From assembly GCA_038251885.1 (NCBI GenBank), contig JBBSAX010000018.1:1-38862 (forward strand): a stretch of 38,862 nt of DNA, read 5' to 3'. Of the stretch, positions 1 to 7,567 are shown in pieces (within the stretch, counting starts at the first letter, position 1; every line of letters begins with the position of its first letter). Made by a program: the position numbers and the translations under genes. Under the pieces are notes generated by a model. It saw nothing but the letters and a program-made list of their open reading frames with translations, was not told where the DNA came from and did no database searches. The DNA comes from JAHCHG01 sp038251885 (GTDB taxonomy: Bacteria > Acidobacteriota > Blastocatellia > Pyrinomonadales > Pyrinomonadaceae).

Positions 1-108
1 GGTTATTTCATCAGCACAGTTGGCGCACACGGTTCAGAAGAAATGATAAAAAACTATGTTCAGCAACAAGGCAAGATGGATGAAACCAATCAACCCAAAC
101 TCTTTTAA
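1..108 (+). CDS. tnpA: IS200/IS605-family transposase TnpA, C-terminal end (partial)
   Basis: The window opens inside a reading frame (frame 1) that runs to TAA at 106-108. The 35 visible residues begin GYFISTVGAHGSEEMIKNYV, which matches the C-terminal pattern of Y1-type (HUH) single-strand transposases of the IS200/IS605 family (YFVSTVG, then a helix ending in a charged tail). The catalytic HUH and Tyr residues would lie upstream, outside the window. The frame stops three bases before a hairpin of the kind found at the right end of these elements, which supports the assignment. The call rests on about 20 informative residues, so it is good but not certain. Confidence 0.72.
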   Translation, partial: GYFISTVGAHGSEEMIKNYVQQQGKMDETNQPKLF

Positions 109-889
109 TACCCCGTCAGCTTGCTGCGGGGAAAATTTATTTGTCCTGAAAAGCGGATTTTCAACTGAAGATAATAGATACAAATTTGAGTTGAAGTCCG
201 ATGGCACGGGTAAGATTTATTATTCGGATTTTTCGGATGACTCGGAAGATTTTTTGCACGAAGCAGATGTTAAAGCACTTGCCGGGGAAATCAAAAAAGC
301 TGTAAGGTCTGAAATTTCGTTGCAATCAGAGCGAAACGAATTGGAAAACGCCGAGATTGAAAGCATCCGCGAAGAAACTGCTTCGGAGATGCTGGAAGAG
401 TTTTTCTGGGAAGAAATTAACGGGATGCTTGAAGACCCGTTTTTTCGTTCATTTTACGACGATAGCGAGTGGGGCGAGGAATTATCTTGCGAGCGAGGCA
501 CGGCGGCGGAGTTTGAGGCATTTCTTGAACTGTGCGTGTTGACCGAAAGGGAACTTGGTTCAGCGGACGATTACCTGCTCGTTGAAGCGGAAACCGAATG
601 TGAAGAAGCCGGTTTGAGCGATTGCAGTTATCACACCGAACGGCTTGAGGAACTTGTAGGTATCGCCTGCAAATACTTTAAGCCGTCGGGATTCCGCTAC
701 GATTACAACGATGGCTGTTATGATCGTTTTTCGGGTTATTCAACGTCTAGTGAATCAATCTGTATTTCTTTCGAGGAGTGTTCAAAGACACCCGCCAGAG
801 AAAAGATGAACGCAATGATAAAACTCAAAGATAAACTCGCCGAAATGAAAGTTCCGAGCGAAATAATTCAAAGATTGACAGCTTTTTAA
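56..889 (+). CDS. Hypothetical acidic protein, 5' end probably lost to an IS insertion
   Basis: I do not recognise this protein. The longest frame starts at 56, but its first ~25 codons overlap the tnpA tail and the IS hairpin, so that start is not credible. The next in-frame ATG is only at about codon 112; a TTG near codon 46 is possible. The visible part (from FVLKSGFSTEDNRYKFEL onward) is Glu/Asp-rich with alternating helical segments. It has no signal peptide, membrane segment or recognisable motif. The simplest reading is a plasmid gene whose original N-terminus was replaced by the IS200/IS605 insertion. It sits 13 bases upstream of the next hypothetical gene and may be cotranscribed with it. 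Whether the truncated product is made is unknown. Confidence 0.5.
   Translation: MFSNKARWMKPINPNSFNTPSACCGENLFVLKSGFSTEDNRYKFELKSDGTGKIYYSDFSDDSEDFLHEADVKALAGEIKKAVRSEISLQSERNELENAEIESIREETASEMLEEFFWEEINGMLEDPFFRSFYDDSEWGEELSCERGTAAEFEAFLELCVLTERELGSADDYLLVEAETECEEAGLSDCSYHTERLEELVGIACKYFKPSGFRYDYNDGCYDRFSGYSTSSESICISFEECSKTPAREKMNAMIKLKDKLAEMKVPSEIIQRLTAF
111..131 (+). repeat. Subterminal right-end hairpin of the IS200/IS605 element
   Basis: CCCCG (111-115) pairs with CGGGG (127-131), CAGC (117-120) pairs with GCTG (123-126), TT is the loop, and T116 is unpaired. A short imperfect hairpin with an extrahelical T just downstream of tnpA is what Y1 transposases recognise at their element ends. 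It is not followed by a T-run, so a terminator is less likely. The exact cleavage site downstream cannot be fixed from one end. Confidence 0.65.
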
Positions 890-902
890 TCACTCTAAAT
901 TT

Positions 903-1916
903 ATGAATGAAGCTATAATTTGTAAGCCGAGTCCTGTCAAAGTTTTTGCCGTTACTGCCGCCCCGCTTCGGGAGTTGCGGAATTTCTTGGTTTATAAGCA
1001 AAATCCTGAACTTTTAAGTGAACGGATGCGTCGGCAACCGGCTCTGTCTTTCGATGAACTTCCTACAACCATTCGGGAGATAGGAAAAATTCTCGGTGCG
1101 GAGAAATGTGAAAAGAATCGAAAACTCTATTTTGACTGCACAAAATCCCAAAATCATCGCGGCGTTTTAATTCACAATTTTAACGCTCAGTTTTGGGTTC
1201 ATTATTTTCGATGTGGGATCGGACTTGTCAGTATTTCTTGCTTCAGTAGCATTGCTTCGGCGGAAGGCTCGGTCTTGCCGCTAAAATTGCGGACTGTGGC
1301 AGATTCTTATGAGTATCAATGGTTTATTCATAACCTTGATTTAAGTTTTTTTACCGGCAATATATCTAAAACGACGGTTATAAAGTTGGGAAGCTATTTT
1401 ATAAAACGGATAAATCCTACTCTTGCATATCCATACTTGATTTGCCTTGAAAATATAGGGACTAAAGAGCCGTATAAATTTGTTTCGGGTAGCTTTGAGC
1501 GACTGAAAGAGGTTTTGATGTGGGCGAGATTCGTTTGTGAGGGGTTAAAGCGGGAAAGAGAGCCGAACGGCAGAAACTGGGTTAGTCCTCACGTTATGAT
1601 TACTTGCGGAAATTTCAGATTTGAGCCTGTGTTTGAATACTCGACTGAAACTTTTATTAATGCGGTTGGAGCGTTAGCCGTCAAAGAAAATGCTTCCTAT
1701 ACTGTTCTGCGGGATGGTTTTAGGCGGTGTGCTGGGGATGAAGGTTTTGACTCGGTGAGAAAGAACAAGCATCGGATATTTCTTAATCTCGAACACGAAA
1801 ACAAAGATGTTCCGGTGCGGGAGAAAATAGCCGCTCGTAATTATCTTGTTGATTGGCTTAAAGAACAGGGAATTGAAGGTGAGCGAATTGTTAAAATGTG
1901 GAATCTGATTGAATAG
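903..1916 (+). CDS. Hypothetical protein (337 aa)
   Basis: Intact 337-codon frame with no family I can name. It has a central hydrophobic/aromatic stretch (around residues 90-125) that is not long or uniform enough to be a clear membrane segment, several scattered cysteines, and a basic C-terminal third (REKIAARNYLVDWLKEQG near the end). There is no good Shine-Dalgarno site before ATG 903 (the upstream bases read TAATCACTCTAAATTT), so expression may depend on readthrough from the preceding gene. It lies between a truncated hypothetical gene and the replication initiator and is probably plasmid accessory or maintenance DNA. Confidence 0.55.
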   Translation: MNEAIICKPSPVKVFAVTAAPLRELRNFLVYKQNPELLSERMRRQPALSFDELPTTIREIGKILGAEKCEKNRKLYFDCTKSQNHRGVLIHNFNAQFWVHYFRCGIGLVSISCFSSIASAEGSVLPLKLRTVADSYEYQWFIHNLDLSFFTGNISKTTVIKLGSYFIKRINPTLAYPYLICLENIGTKEPYKFVSGSFERLKEVLMWARFVCEGLKREREPNGRNWVSPHVMITCGNFRFEPVFEYSTETFINAVGALAVKENASYTVLRDGFRRCAGDEGFDSVRKNKHRIFLNLEHENKDVPVREKIAARNYLVDWLKEQGIEGERIVKMWNLIE

Positions 1917-1943
1917 CGGCATTAGTGAGAGTCTTGTTTCTAC

Positions 1944-1971
1944 TTGTGAGTTTTTGTTCTTTTGTTATACT
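1944..1971 (+). promoter_or_regulatory. Candidate sigma70-type promoter for the replication initiator
   Basis: TTGTGA (1944-1949) and TATACT (1966-1971) are 16 bp apart, about 70 bp upstream of the initiator start, in a T-rich intergenic stretch. The match to the consensus is moderate and the host's promoter preferences are unknown. Confidence 0.35.
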
Positions 1972-2042
1972 TTTTTTGACGGGTTTTTTGCGTTGTAAGT
2001 TAAAAAGCCGGACTGAAACTTGAGCGGAGAGACAAAAAGTTT

Positions 2043-3170
2043 ATGCCAAAAAAGTTTGAATTAATTAAGCAGACGAAGCCGCTACAGTTGTCATTGTTTG
2101 AACTCCTAACTGAAACGGATGTTTTGACTGAAGATGGTGATAAGCAGTTAAAAAGAGGCAAAAATTATTCTCAGACGATTGAATTGTATGATTTTATGCC
2201 GCGTTTTGTCTTTGGTCATCAGGCGGATTTGCGGAAAGATTATAACGGTCTTTTGCCCGGTTTGGTGCGGGATTTTGAGTGTCGCGGAGTTCCGTTTAAA
2301 TTGACGCTTACACCTGCTACGATTGTTCAGCAGAATGGAAAGTCGATTTCCTATTATCCGGGAACGGATGAGGACATCCTTGAGATCGTTTTGCGGAAAA
2401 TGTATTTAGAAGACAATCCGAAACTTTATGACGGTCAGCCCGGAATGACGTTTACGGTCAACAGGATTCGTAGAGAACTGAAAAAACAAGGAAGGACTCG
2501 CTCTCATACGCAGGTGATCGAATCCTTGATGATTTTAAAGGGATCGCAGATCAGTTGTCAGAATCTTGTGACAAAGACGACGATGATTTTTAATCCGATT
2601 GACGTTCTTTCATTTAGGAAAAGAGATGATGCAGATGCAGATACTCCCTGCTACCTGATATTTTCAAATATAGTTGCCGAAGCATTGGATAATCTGTATT
2701 TTCGGCGATTTAATTACAAAAAAGTTGTCAGCTACAAGTCGGTGATTGCCAGATTGCTTCATCGCCGAATTTCTCATCATTTTACTCAATCTAATCCGAA
2801 ATTAACTTATAGCGTGAATTTCTCTACATTGCTCCGTGATTTCGGTTTGGAATATCCGACTCTTGCCAAGGCTTTTGTTAAACTTAAAGAAGCCTTAAAA
2901 GAAATGGAAGATGCCAATGTTATCCAAGAATTTACTTGTGAACCGATTCGTAACTCCAGAGATGCCCGCAAGATTGAAGATTATTTCGTAAAAATAACTC
3001 CGACCCAAGCTTTTTCATTTGAAGTTAAGAATTCAAATGAAGTAAGAATTAATATTTCCAGAATTAGTGAAGATTCTGAGGATTTAAATCAAAAAAGTTC
3101 TAAAAAAACAAAAGAAACAACTTCATTTTTTCCGAAGCCTGTTAAGGGGAAGACGACCCAGGATAAATAA
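2043..3170 (+). CDS. repA: Plasmid replication initiator protein (RepA-like)
   Basis: Binds origin iterons to open the replication origin of a plasmid and load the host replisome. The 375-aa protein shows the usual RepA/Rep layout: an N-terminal region ending in a hydrophobic strand-rich domain (residues ~45-200, including TVNRIRRELKKQG, a likely helix-turn-helix segment), then a second winged-helix-like domain (~210-330, with YKSVIARLLHRRISHHF and LKEALKEMEDANVIQEF), then a polar Lys/Ser-rich tail. A Shine-Dalgarno site (GGAGA near 2026) supports ATG 2043. The strongest support is context: an array of nine iterons and DnaA boxes starts 88 bp after the stop codon. Rep proteins with an adjacent iteron array commonly autoregulate copy number; that is inference here. 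Confidence 0.85.
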   Translation: MPKKFELIKQTKPLQLSLFELLTETDVLTEDGDKQLKRGKNYSQTIELYDFMPRFVFGHQADLRKDYNGLLPGLVRDFECRGVPFKLTLTPATIVQQNGKSISYYPGTDEDILEIVLRKMYLEDNPKLYDGQPGMTFTVNRIRRELKKQGRTRSHTQVIESLMILKGSQISCQNLVTKTTMIFNPIDVLSFRKRDDADADTPCYLIFSNIVAEALDNLYFRRFNYKKVVSYKSVIARLLHRRISHHFTQSNPKLTYSVNFSTLLRDFGLEYPTLAKAFVKLKEALKEMEDANVIQEFTCEPIRNSRDARKIEDYFVKITPTQAFSFEVKNSNEVRINISRISEDSEDLNQKSSKKTKETTSFFPKPVKGKTTQDK

Positions 3171-3257
3171 TATTAGGTTAAAATAGGATAAAGAATAGGA
3201 TAGACCGCCGAAAATCGCTACTAACTTCTGTATTTGCATAGTTTAGTCTCCGAGATG

Positions 3258-3566
3258 TATCCCAAATTTCTACATACATCTATCCCAAATTTCTACAACG
3301 ACTCGAGAAGTATCTCAAATTTCTACATAGTCGGTTGTGGATAAAAAACAACCTATCCCAAATTTCTACATAGGCTATTGTGGAAAAAGTGAGAAGTATC
3401 TTAAATTTCTACATAGTCGGTTGTGGATAAAAACCGATGTATCTCAAATTTCTACATAGTTGGTTGTGGAAAAAGTGAGAAGTATCCTAAATTTCTACAT
3501 AGTCGGCTGTGGAAAGTTAGGAACTATCCCAAATTTCTACATACATGTATCCCAAATTTCTACATA
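3258..3566 (+). repeat. Nine direct iterons, consensus TATCYYAAATTTCTACATA
   Basis: Copies start at 3258, 3281, 3311, 3354, 3397, 3440, 3483, 3525 and 3548, each 19 bp and in the same orientation. Variation is confined to the two pyrimidines after TATC, except that the second copy (3281-3299) diverges at its last bases. Spacing between starts is 23, 30, 43, 43, 43, 43, 42 and 23 bp. These are the likely binding sites of the upstream initiator protein. Confidence 0.9.
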
Positions 3567-3587
3567 CCTTTGGTTAATTGTGGAAAA
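3336..3587 (-). promoter_or_regulatory. Six DnaA-box-like sites interleaved with the iterons
   Basis: Read on the minus strand, TTATCCACA (a perfect DnaA box) occurs at 3336-3344 and 3422-3430. TTTTCCACA occurs at 3379-3387, 3465-3473 and 3579-3587, and CTTTCCACA at 3508-3516. The first five are exactly 43 bp apart, one per composite repeat. Perfect and one-off boxes alternate. Host DnaA is expected to bind these and cooperate with the initiator. Confidence 0.75.
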
Positions 3588-3686
3588 AGTTTTTGATTGA
3601 TTTTTCAAGGTCTTATGGCATTGGTGGGAAATTTATTTTTTAGGGTTACTGATTACTGAGAAACTCTTCCGTGTATTTATAATTCT

Positions 3687-4053
3687 GTGGCGGTGCGTCC
3701 GATAATGATTCCCATTATCTTTACCAATTTGTATCTTTTTTCACATTTTGGCTTACTCCCCAATTTTGCAGGTAACAAATCTGTGATTGAAATCACTTCT
3801 CTTTATGAGCCAAACAAAACTAAATCAAAACAAGACTTGGCTAAATTTAAGGACGGCTATGGTGAATATCTAATTAATGGTAAATACCGAGTTTATTATT
3901 TTTGGAAAATCGGAACTTTAGTTTTAAGGATAGATTCAAGATTTTAACTCCTTTGTGGAAATTTATTTGGATAATTTAGATAGTCGTTGCTGGAATGATG
4001 AATTGGAATTTATCGGTGAGCTGAAAAGTATTAGGAAGACAGCAAACCTTTAA
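3687..4053 (+). pseudogene. Decayed coding remnant, frameshifted
   Basis: An 86-codon frame (GTG 3687 to TAA 3945-3947) ends just where a second frame (open from 3934 to TAA 4051-4053) continues with protein-like sequence (SFVEIYLDNLDSRCWNDELE). A one-base shift near 3940-3945 would join them. The piece KYRVYYFWKIGTLVLRIDS has a weak resemblance to the strand pattern of RelE/HigB-like toxins, too weak to name. The first ~20 residues are hydrophobic and may not be coding. Most likely this is a gene remnant between the origin and the IS630 element. Confidence 0.3.
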
Positions 4054-4154
4054 TTAGGATTTCACTTGCAACTAATTTGAGATTGTTTAGAAATGTGTTT
4101 TGCCGACCTTAAAGGTTTTGTAGTGTTTGTGAAATGTTTTGTTGATTTATATTA

Positions 4155-4171
4155 AGTAGTCCGTTTTTTAA
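4155..4171 (+). repeat. IS630 terminal inverted repeat, left
   Basis: AGTAGTCCGTTTTTTAA, preceded by TA. It is perfectly inverted at 7270-7286, and the symmetry extends about two bases beyond the TA on each side. Confidence 0.88.
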
Positions 4172-4203
4172 GATGAAGAGGTCAATTCTGATAATTCAAA
4201 ATA

Positions 4204-4843
4204 TCAATAAAAATGTCGATTCAGTTTCTTTCGAGCTTTTCTTACTGAAAACTGCCAGTCAATTTTGATTTGCTTTGCAGTTCGTTCTTTGACAATCGCT
4301 AACACTTCTTTTTCAAGTTGTTCTTGAGTCGGAATTCGGCGGTCTAAGCAAAGTCTCGAAATGGCAGAAAACTCTATTTCGATCATGTTTAACCAACTCG
4401 CCTTTTTCGGCGTATGATAAAACTCAAACAGTTGTGCCAATCGAAAGGCTTCTTCCGCTTCAAAGGTTTCGTAAAATGAACTCGCATTATGGGTGTTCAA
4501 ATTATCCAAAACCAGCCTGATCTTCTTCGCTTGCGGATATTTAGCCGCCACTTTTTGCAAATGAAGGGCAAATTCGCGCTTGCATCTTCTGGCAAAAACA
4601 TCTGCTATTCTCATTCCCGTCAACGGCTCGATCGTTGCCAATAACGCACACGACCCATTCTTCTGATACGAAAAGTCTTCGCGTTGCGGCTCGCCGCTTT
4701 TCATTTCTATCGGGGCAACGGTGTCGCCAATCAGAAAACACGGTCGCTCATCAAAACACACCACGGGAAATTCTTCATCAAACGGCAATCCATAATGCCA
4801 CAAGATTCTTTCCATGTTTGAGATAAATATTGAATTCATCTTG
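4204..4843 (-). pseudogene. IS630-family transposase, C-terminal (DDE) part, cut off by the ISL3 insertion
   Basis: This piece carries the whole DDE catalytic core of an IS630 transposase: Asp in VVCFDERP, Asp in RLVLDNLNTH, and Glu in SWLNMIEIEFS. An ATG occurs at 4839, but that is an internal methionine. Joining this frame to 6784-6829 after removing the inserted element gives continuous IS630 sequence (KNELQPHLKKTWCIGKMNS). It is therefore the downstream half of a formerly single coding system, disconnected from its DNA-binding half and presumably inactive. Confidence 0.88.
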
Positions 4844-4852
4844 CCGATGCAC
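4844..4852 (+). repeat. Target-site duplication of the ISL3-family element, left copy
   Basis: CCGATGCAC, repeated directly at 6784-6792. Deleting the element and one copy restores the IS630 reading frame across the junction, which confirms the duplication. Confidence 0.85.
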
Positions 4853-4917
4853 TGCTGTGGGCGGAAGGATTACCTACACAGGTGGATAATTTCAGGGTCT
4901 GGCACACTTTTGGTGAC
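4853..4917 (+). repeat. ISL3-family terminal inverted repeat, left (65 bp)
   Basis: Begins TGCTGTGGGCGG and ends CACACTTTTGGTGAC. It is a perfect match to the reverse complement of 6719-6783; the match stops at the next base inward. Confidence 0.92.
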
Positions 4918-4946
4918 AAAAGTCGGAAATGGATTATTATTGGTAG

Positions 4947-6608
4947 ATGGATTTATCAATTTGTCTGCCAACCCCTTCGATCTTGCAAATTGACGATATA
5001 TCGGTTCAAGAAAATGTAGTCGTTTTTCAGGTTTCCACAACTCAACTTGAGGTAGCTTGTCCTAGTTGTGAGCAAGTTTCTGAGAAAATTCATAGTCGTT
5101 ACACTCGAACTTTGACTGATCTACCGATGTCAGGTTTGGCAGTTCGCTTAATTTGCCAAGTCAGGAAGTTCTTTTGTTTACATAATGATTGTTCTCAAAA
5201 GATTTTTGTTGAAAGATTGACGGGATTGGCTGACGTTTCCGCTCGTCAAACAAGCCGTCTGAGTAGAATCATTTCTTCTCTGGCTTTTTATGTCGGCGGT
5301 CGTATGGGGGCTAAAGTTACTGAGCTGTTGGCGATTAAAGTCAGTCGCCAGACATTGATCCGACGAATTCTCAAAGCTCCGCCTTCTGAAGTTGTCGCTC
5401 CGCGAGTTATCGGAATAGATGATTTTGCCTTGCGACGCGGGCAAGTTTACGGCACTTTGATGATCGATCTGGAAAGAAGAAAAGCACTGGATATGATTCC
5501 GAGTCGGGAAGCAGCAGATGTTGCTGAATGGCTGAAGAAATACCCGAAAGTCGAAGTAGTCAGTCGGGATCGTTCACCGATTTATGCTAACGCCGTCAAT
5601 CAGGCATTACCAAACGCCGAACAAATTGCCGATAGATTTCATATCATCAAGAATATCTTTGAAGTGTTGGAAAAGATTCTTCATCGGGAACGAAAGACCA
5701 TAAATCTAGTCAGCGAAGAAATCCGCCAAACTTGCAATCGAATCAGTCGGAAAAACCGATCACTATTGAATGAAAACGGGTTAAAGAAACTGGAGAAAAC
5801 CAATAGTAAATGCGAACAGGATGCGGCAATCAAACAAAGTGAAGCGAGAAAAAGAAGAGTTGAAAGATATGAAACTGTTAAAAAACTGCGAGGCGAAGGT
5901 GTTTCGATCAGCGAGATCAGTCGTCGGTTGAGAATGCACCGCCAAACGGTCAGACATTTTCTGAGTTGCGATCAATACCCGGAAGTTAAACCTGCTTACA
6001 GAAAACCCAGTCCGTTACTAGATTATCAGGACTATATTCGTAAAAGATGGAATGAAGGATGCGGTAATGCGAAACTGATTTATCAGGAAATTAGTTCTCT
6101 TGGGTATGTCGGAAGTTACAATACTTTGATGAGATTCCTAAAGGTCTGGCGGAAAGAATTGCCGGAAGGAGATCGTTTGAAGATTCGTCTGAATACATTT
6201 CGTGTCCCGACCGCAAGGGAAATCAAGTGGTGGCTGTTGGGTAAAAGTCCGCCGACCGACAAAGAAAACAAACGGTTTCTGAAATTGCTGAATAAAACTC
6301 AACCCGAAATAGACCGAACGGTTAAACAAATTAAGGAATTTCAAGAAATACTGAAAAGTGGCAATGAAACAGACTATGAAGAATGGAAAGCAAAGGTTAA
6401 GCAAGAGAAAACAGCTTCGGAAATGAGAAATTTCGTAATTCGGTTGGAGAAAGATGGCTCTTCGATCAGAGGAGCGATCAGAACCGATTGGAGCAACGGA
6501 CAGGTAAAAGGACAAGTTAATCGGCTAAAATTAATCAAACGGCAGATGTATGGGCGGGCGAGTTTTGAAGTTCTCAAAGCAAAAGTATTATTTGAAGATG
6601 TCGTTTAA
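4947..6608 (+). CDS. ISL3-family transposase
   Basis: Cut-and-paste transposase of the surrounding element. The 553-aa protein is complete. It has an N-terminal zinc ribbon (C38-x2-C41 and a second Cys pair in FFCLHNDCS), a helix-turn-helix region, and a DDE core with Asp158 (VIGIDDFALRRG), Asp208 (SRDRSPIYANA, followed by ADRFHIIKN) and Glu541 (ASFEVLKAKVLF). Between the second Asp and the Glu lies the long insertion typical of ISL3, carrying an extra helix-turn-helix (ISEISRRLRMHRQTVRHF, about residues 320-340). The length is at the upper end for the family. The start lies 29 bp inside the left inverted repeat. No disruption is visible, so it is probably active. Confidence 0.95.
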   Translation: MDLSICLPTPSILQIDDISVQENVVVFQVSTTQLEVACPSCEQVSEKIHSRYTRTLTDLPMSGLAVRLICQVRKFFCLHNDCSQKIFVERLTGLADVSARQTSRLSRIISSLAFYVGGRMGAKVTELLAIKVSRQTLIRRILKAPPSEVVAPRVIGIDDFALRRGQVYGTLMIDLERRKALDMIPSREAADVAEWLKKYPKVEVVSRDRSPIYANAVNQALPNAEQIADRFHIIKNIFEVLEKILHRERKTINLVSEEIRQTCNRISRKNRSLLNENGLKKLEKTNSKCEQDAAIKQSEARKRRVERYETVKKLRGEGVSISEISRRLRMHRQTVRHFLSCDQYPEVKPAYRKPSPLLDYQDYIRKRWNEGCGNAKLIYQEISSLGYVGSYNTLMRFLKVWRKELPEGDRLKIRLNTFRVPTAREIKWWLLGKSPPTDKENKRFLKLLNKTQPEIDRTVKQIKEFQEILKSGNETDYEEWKAKVKQEKTASEMRNFVIRLEKDGSSIRGAIRTDWSNGQVKGQVNRLKLIKRQMYGRASFEVLKAKVLFEDVV

Positions 6609-6718
6609 TCAACAATAAGCATAAATCAGATTAGCCTAAAATCAATAAACTGAAATAGCCTCAAATTGAAACTAAAGTTCAGAGAAATCTAGACTGAAAT
6701 GCAAACAAAACCAAAATC

Positions 6719-6783
6719 GTCACCAAAAGTGTGCCAGACCCTGAAATTATCCACCTGTGTAGGTAATCCTTCCGCCCACAGCA
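6719..6783 (-). repeat. ISL3-family terminal inverted repeat, right (65 bp)
   Basis: Perfect inverted copy of 4853-4917. Confidence 0.92.
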
Positions 6784-6792
6784 CCGATGCAC
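6784..6792 (+). repeat. Target-site duplication of the ISL3-family element, right copy
   Basis: CCGATGCAC, identical to 4844-4852 and immediately outside the right inverted repeat. Confidence 0.85.
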
Positions 6793-6802
6793 CACGTTTT
6801 CT

Positions 6803-7252
6803 TCAAATGCGGTTGGAGTTCGTTTTTTTGAGTATCTCGCGCACTTTGCTGTAGGAAATACTTGGCACAAAGTCCAATTCAACTGCTTTGTCACTTAACA
6901 GTCGCAGACTCCATTTAGCTCGTCCATCCGGCGTATCAGAACACGCCAAAGCCGTAATTTTAGCTCTTTCTATTCCGCTGAAAACGATTGGACGACCACT
7001 ACGCGGCTTTTCCTCCAAACATTTTAAGCCGATTGCCAAGAAATTATTTTTCAAACTAATGACCCTTGGATAAGAATAATTTAAGAGTTCGGAAACTTCG
7101 CTCATTGTTTTACCTTGATGCAGCCACAACAAAGTCATCATTCGTTTGAATTTTCTGGCTTTCAATTGACCTGAAGTAGTTTGCGTTGTCAAATAACTGT
7201 AATCTTGTTCGCTTAGTTTTAGGTGTTCTTTTCTCATATTAGAAATAAACAC
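6803..7252 (-). pseudogene. IS630-family transposase, N-terminal helix-turn-helix part
   Basis: 149-codon frame with the N-terminal DNA-binding half of an IS630 transposase: a helix-turn-helix (KTMSEVSELLNYSYPRVIS) and a second one ending in the typical GRPIVFSG and SYSKVREILKK segments. It ends at TGA shortly after a run of seven A residues (minus strand; T7 at 6823-6829). The frame that matches the IS630 family past this point is -1 relative to the start, so the intact element probably made its full transposase by -1 slippage on the A-run. Here the ISL3 insertion lies only about 20-30 bases further on, so no full product can form. Confidence 0.82.
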
Positions 7253-7269
7253 TTAATTTGTTACATAAT

Positions 7270-7286
7270 TTAAAAAACGGACTACT
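7270..7286 (-). repeat. IS630 terminal inverted repeat, right
   Basis: Perfect inverted copy of 4155-4171, followed by TA (7287-7288). It lies 18 bp upstream of the transposase start on the minus strand. Confidence 0.88.
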
Positions 7287-7489
7287 TAATTGCGAATCTT
7301 AAATTCTGACTAATTTAAAAATCACACTTACAATTTTTTAAAAATCCATTATAAAAATTTTCGCAATGCCCACCTCTAAGAAGAGTAAAATAGATTTTGA
7401 AAGTAATGCGATTCAACGGTCTTGATCCTTAAAAATTTAACGGGGAAGGAATAAATGATTTTCCCAATTTTTCTAACTACAAAAAGAAA

Positions 7490-7528
7490 TGTGATGCTTT
7501 GATGCTTTTATAATGTGATGTTTTGATG
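7490..7528 (+). promoter_or_regulatory. Candidate vapBC operator/promoter
   Basis: Two 15-bp direct repeats, TGTGATGCTTTGATG (7490-7504) and TGTGATGTTTTGATG (7514-7528), differ at one base and flank a TATAAT -10 hexamer (7509-7514). They lie about 40 bp before the antitoxin gene. Ribbon-helix-helix antitoxins usually bind short repeats over their own promoter, so this is a natural autoregulation site. No good -35 hexamer is visible. Confidence 0.4.
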
Positions 7529-7567
7529 ATTGTAAGTGAAAAGTTAATTTGCTAAGATGAATTTATT

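Larger units (their letters stand above)
3258..3587 (+). other. Plasmid origin of replication: iterons plus DnaA boxes
   Basis: This 330-bp gene-free block directly follows the initiator gene. It carries nine iterons and six DnaA-box-like sites, and is followed by AT-rich DNA (about 3590-3680) suitable as a melting region. The central part is built from a composite unit of about 43 bp, each unit holding one iteron and one DnaA-like site in the same order. That combination with an upstream rep gene is the standard layout of an iteron-controlled theta-replicating plasmid. Confidence 0.88.
4853..6783 (+). mobile_element. Intact ISL3-family insertion sequence (1931 bp)
   Basis: Bounded by perfect 65-bp inverted repeats (4853-4917 and 6719-6783) and a 9-bp target duplication. 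It contains a single complete transposase gene. Identical ends, an intact gene and an undamaged duplication suggest a recent insertion. It landed inside the IS630 transposase gene just after its frameshift site. Confidence 0.92.
4155..7286 (-). mobile_element. IS630-family insertion sequence, interrupted by an ISL3-family element
   Basis: Terminal inverted repeats AGTAGTCCGTTTTTTAA lie at 4155-4171 and, inverted, at 7270-7286. Each is flanked by TA (4153-4154 and 7287-7288), the target dinucleotide duplicated by IS630/Tc1 elements. The transposase gene is on the minus strand and split in two by a 1931-bp insertion. Removing that insertion and one copy of its target duplication restores a 1192-bp element, a normal IS630 length. 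Confidence 0.9.

Noticed and set aside
3258..3566. Regularly spaced 19-bp repeats resembling a CRISPR array
   Set aside because: The sequences between copies are also repeated (43-bp unit with DnaA boxes), the copies follow a rep gene, and no cas genes are present. Iterons explain it.
6679..6894. Minus-strand 71-codon frame across the ISL3 right end
   Set aside because: It reads through the inverted repeat into the IS630 fragment in the wrong frame. It is an artefact of the insertion.
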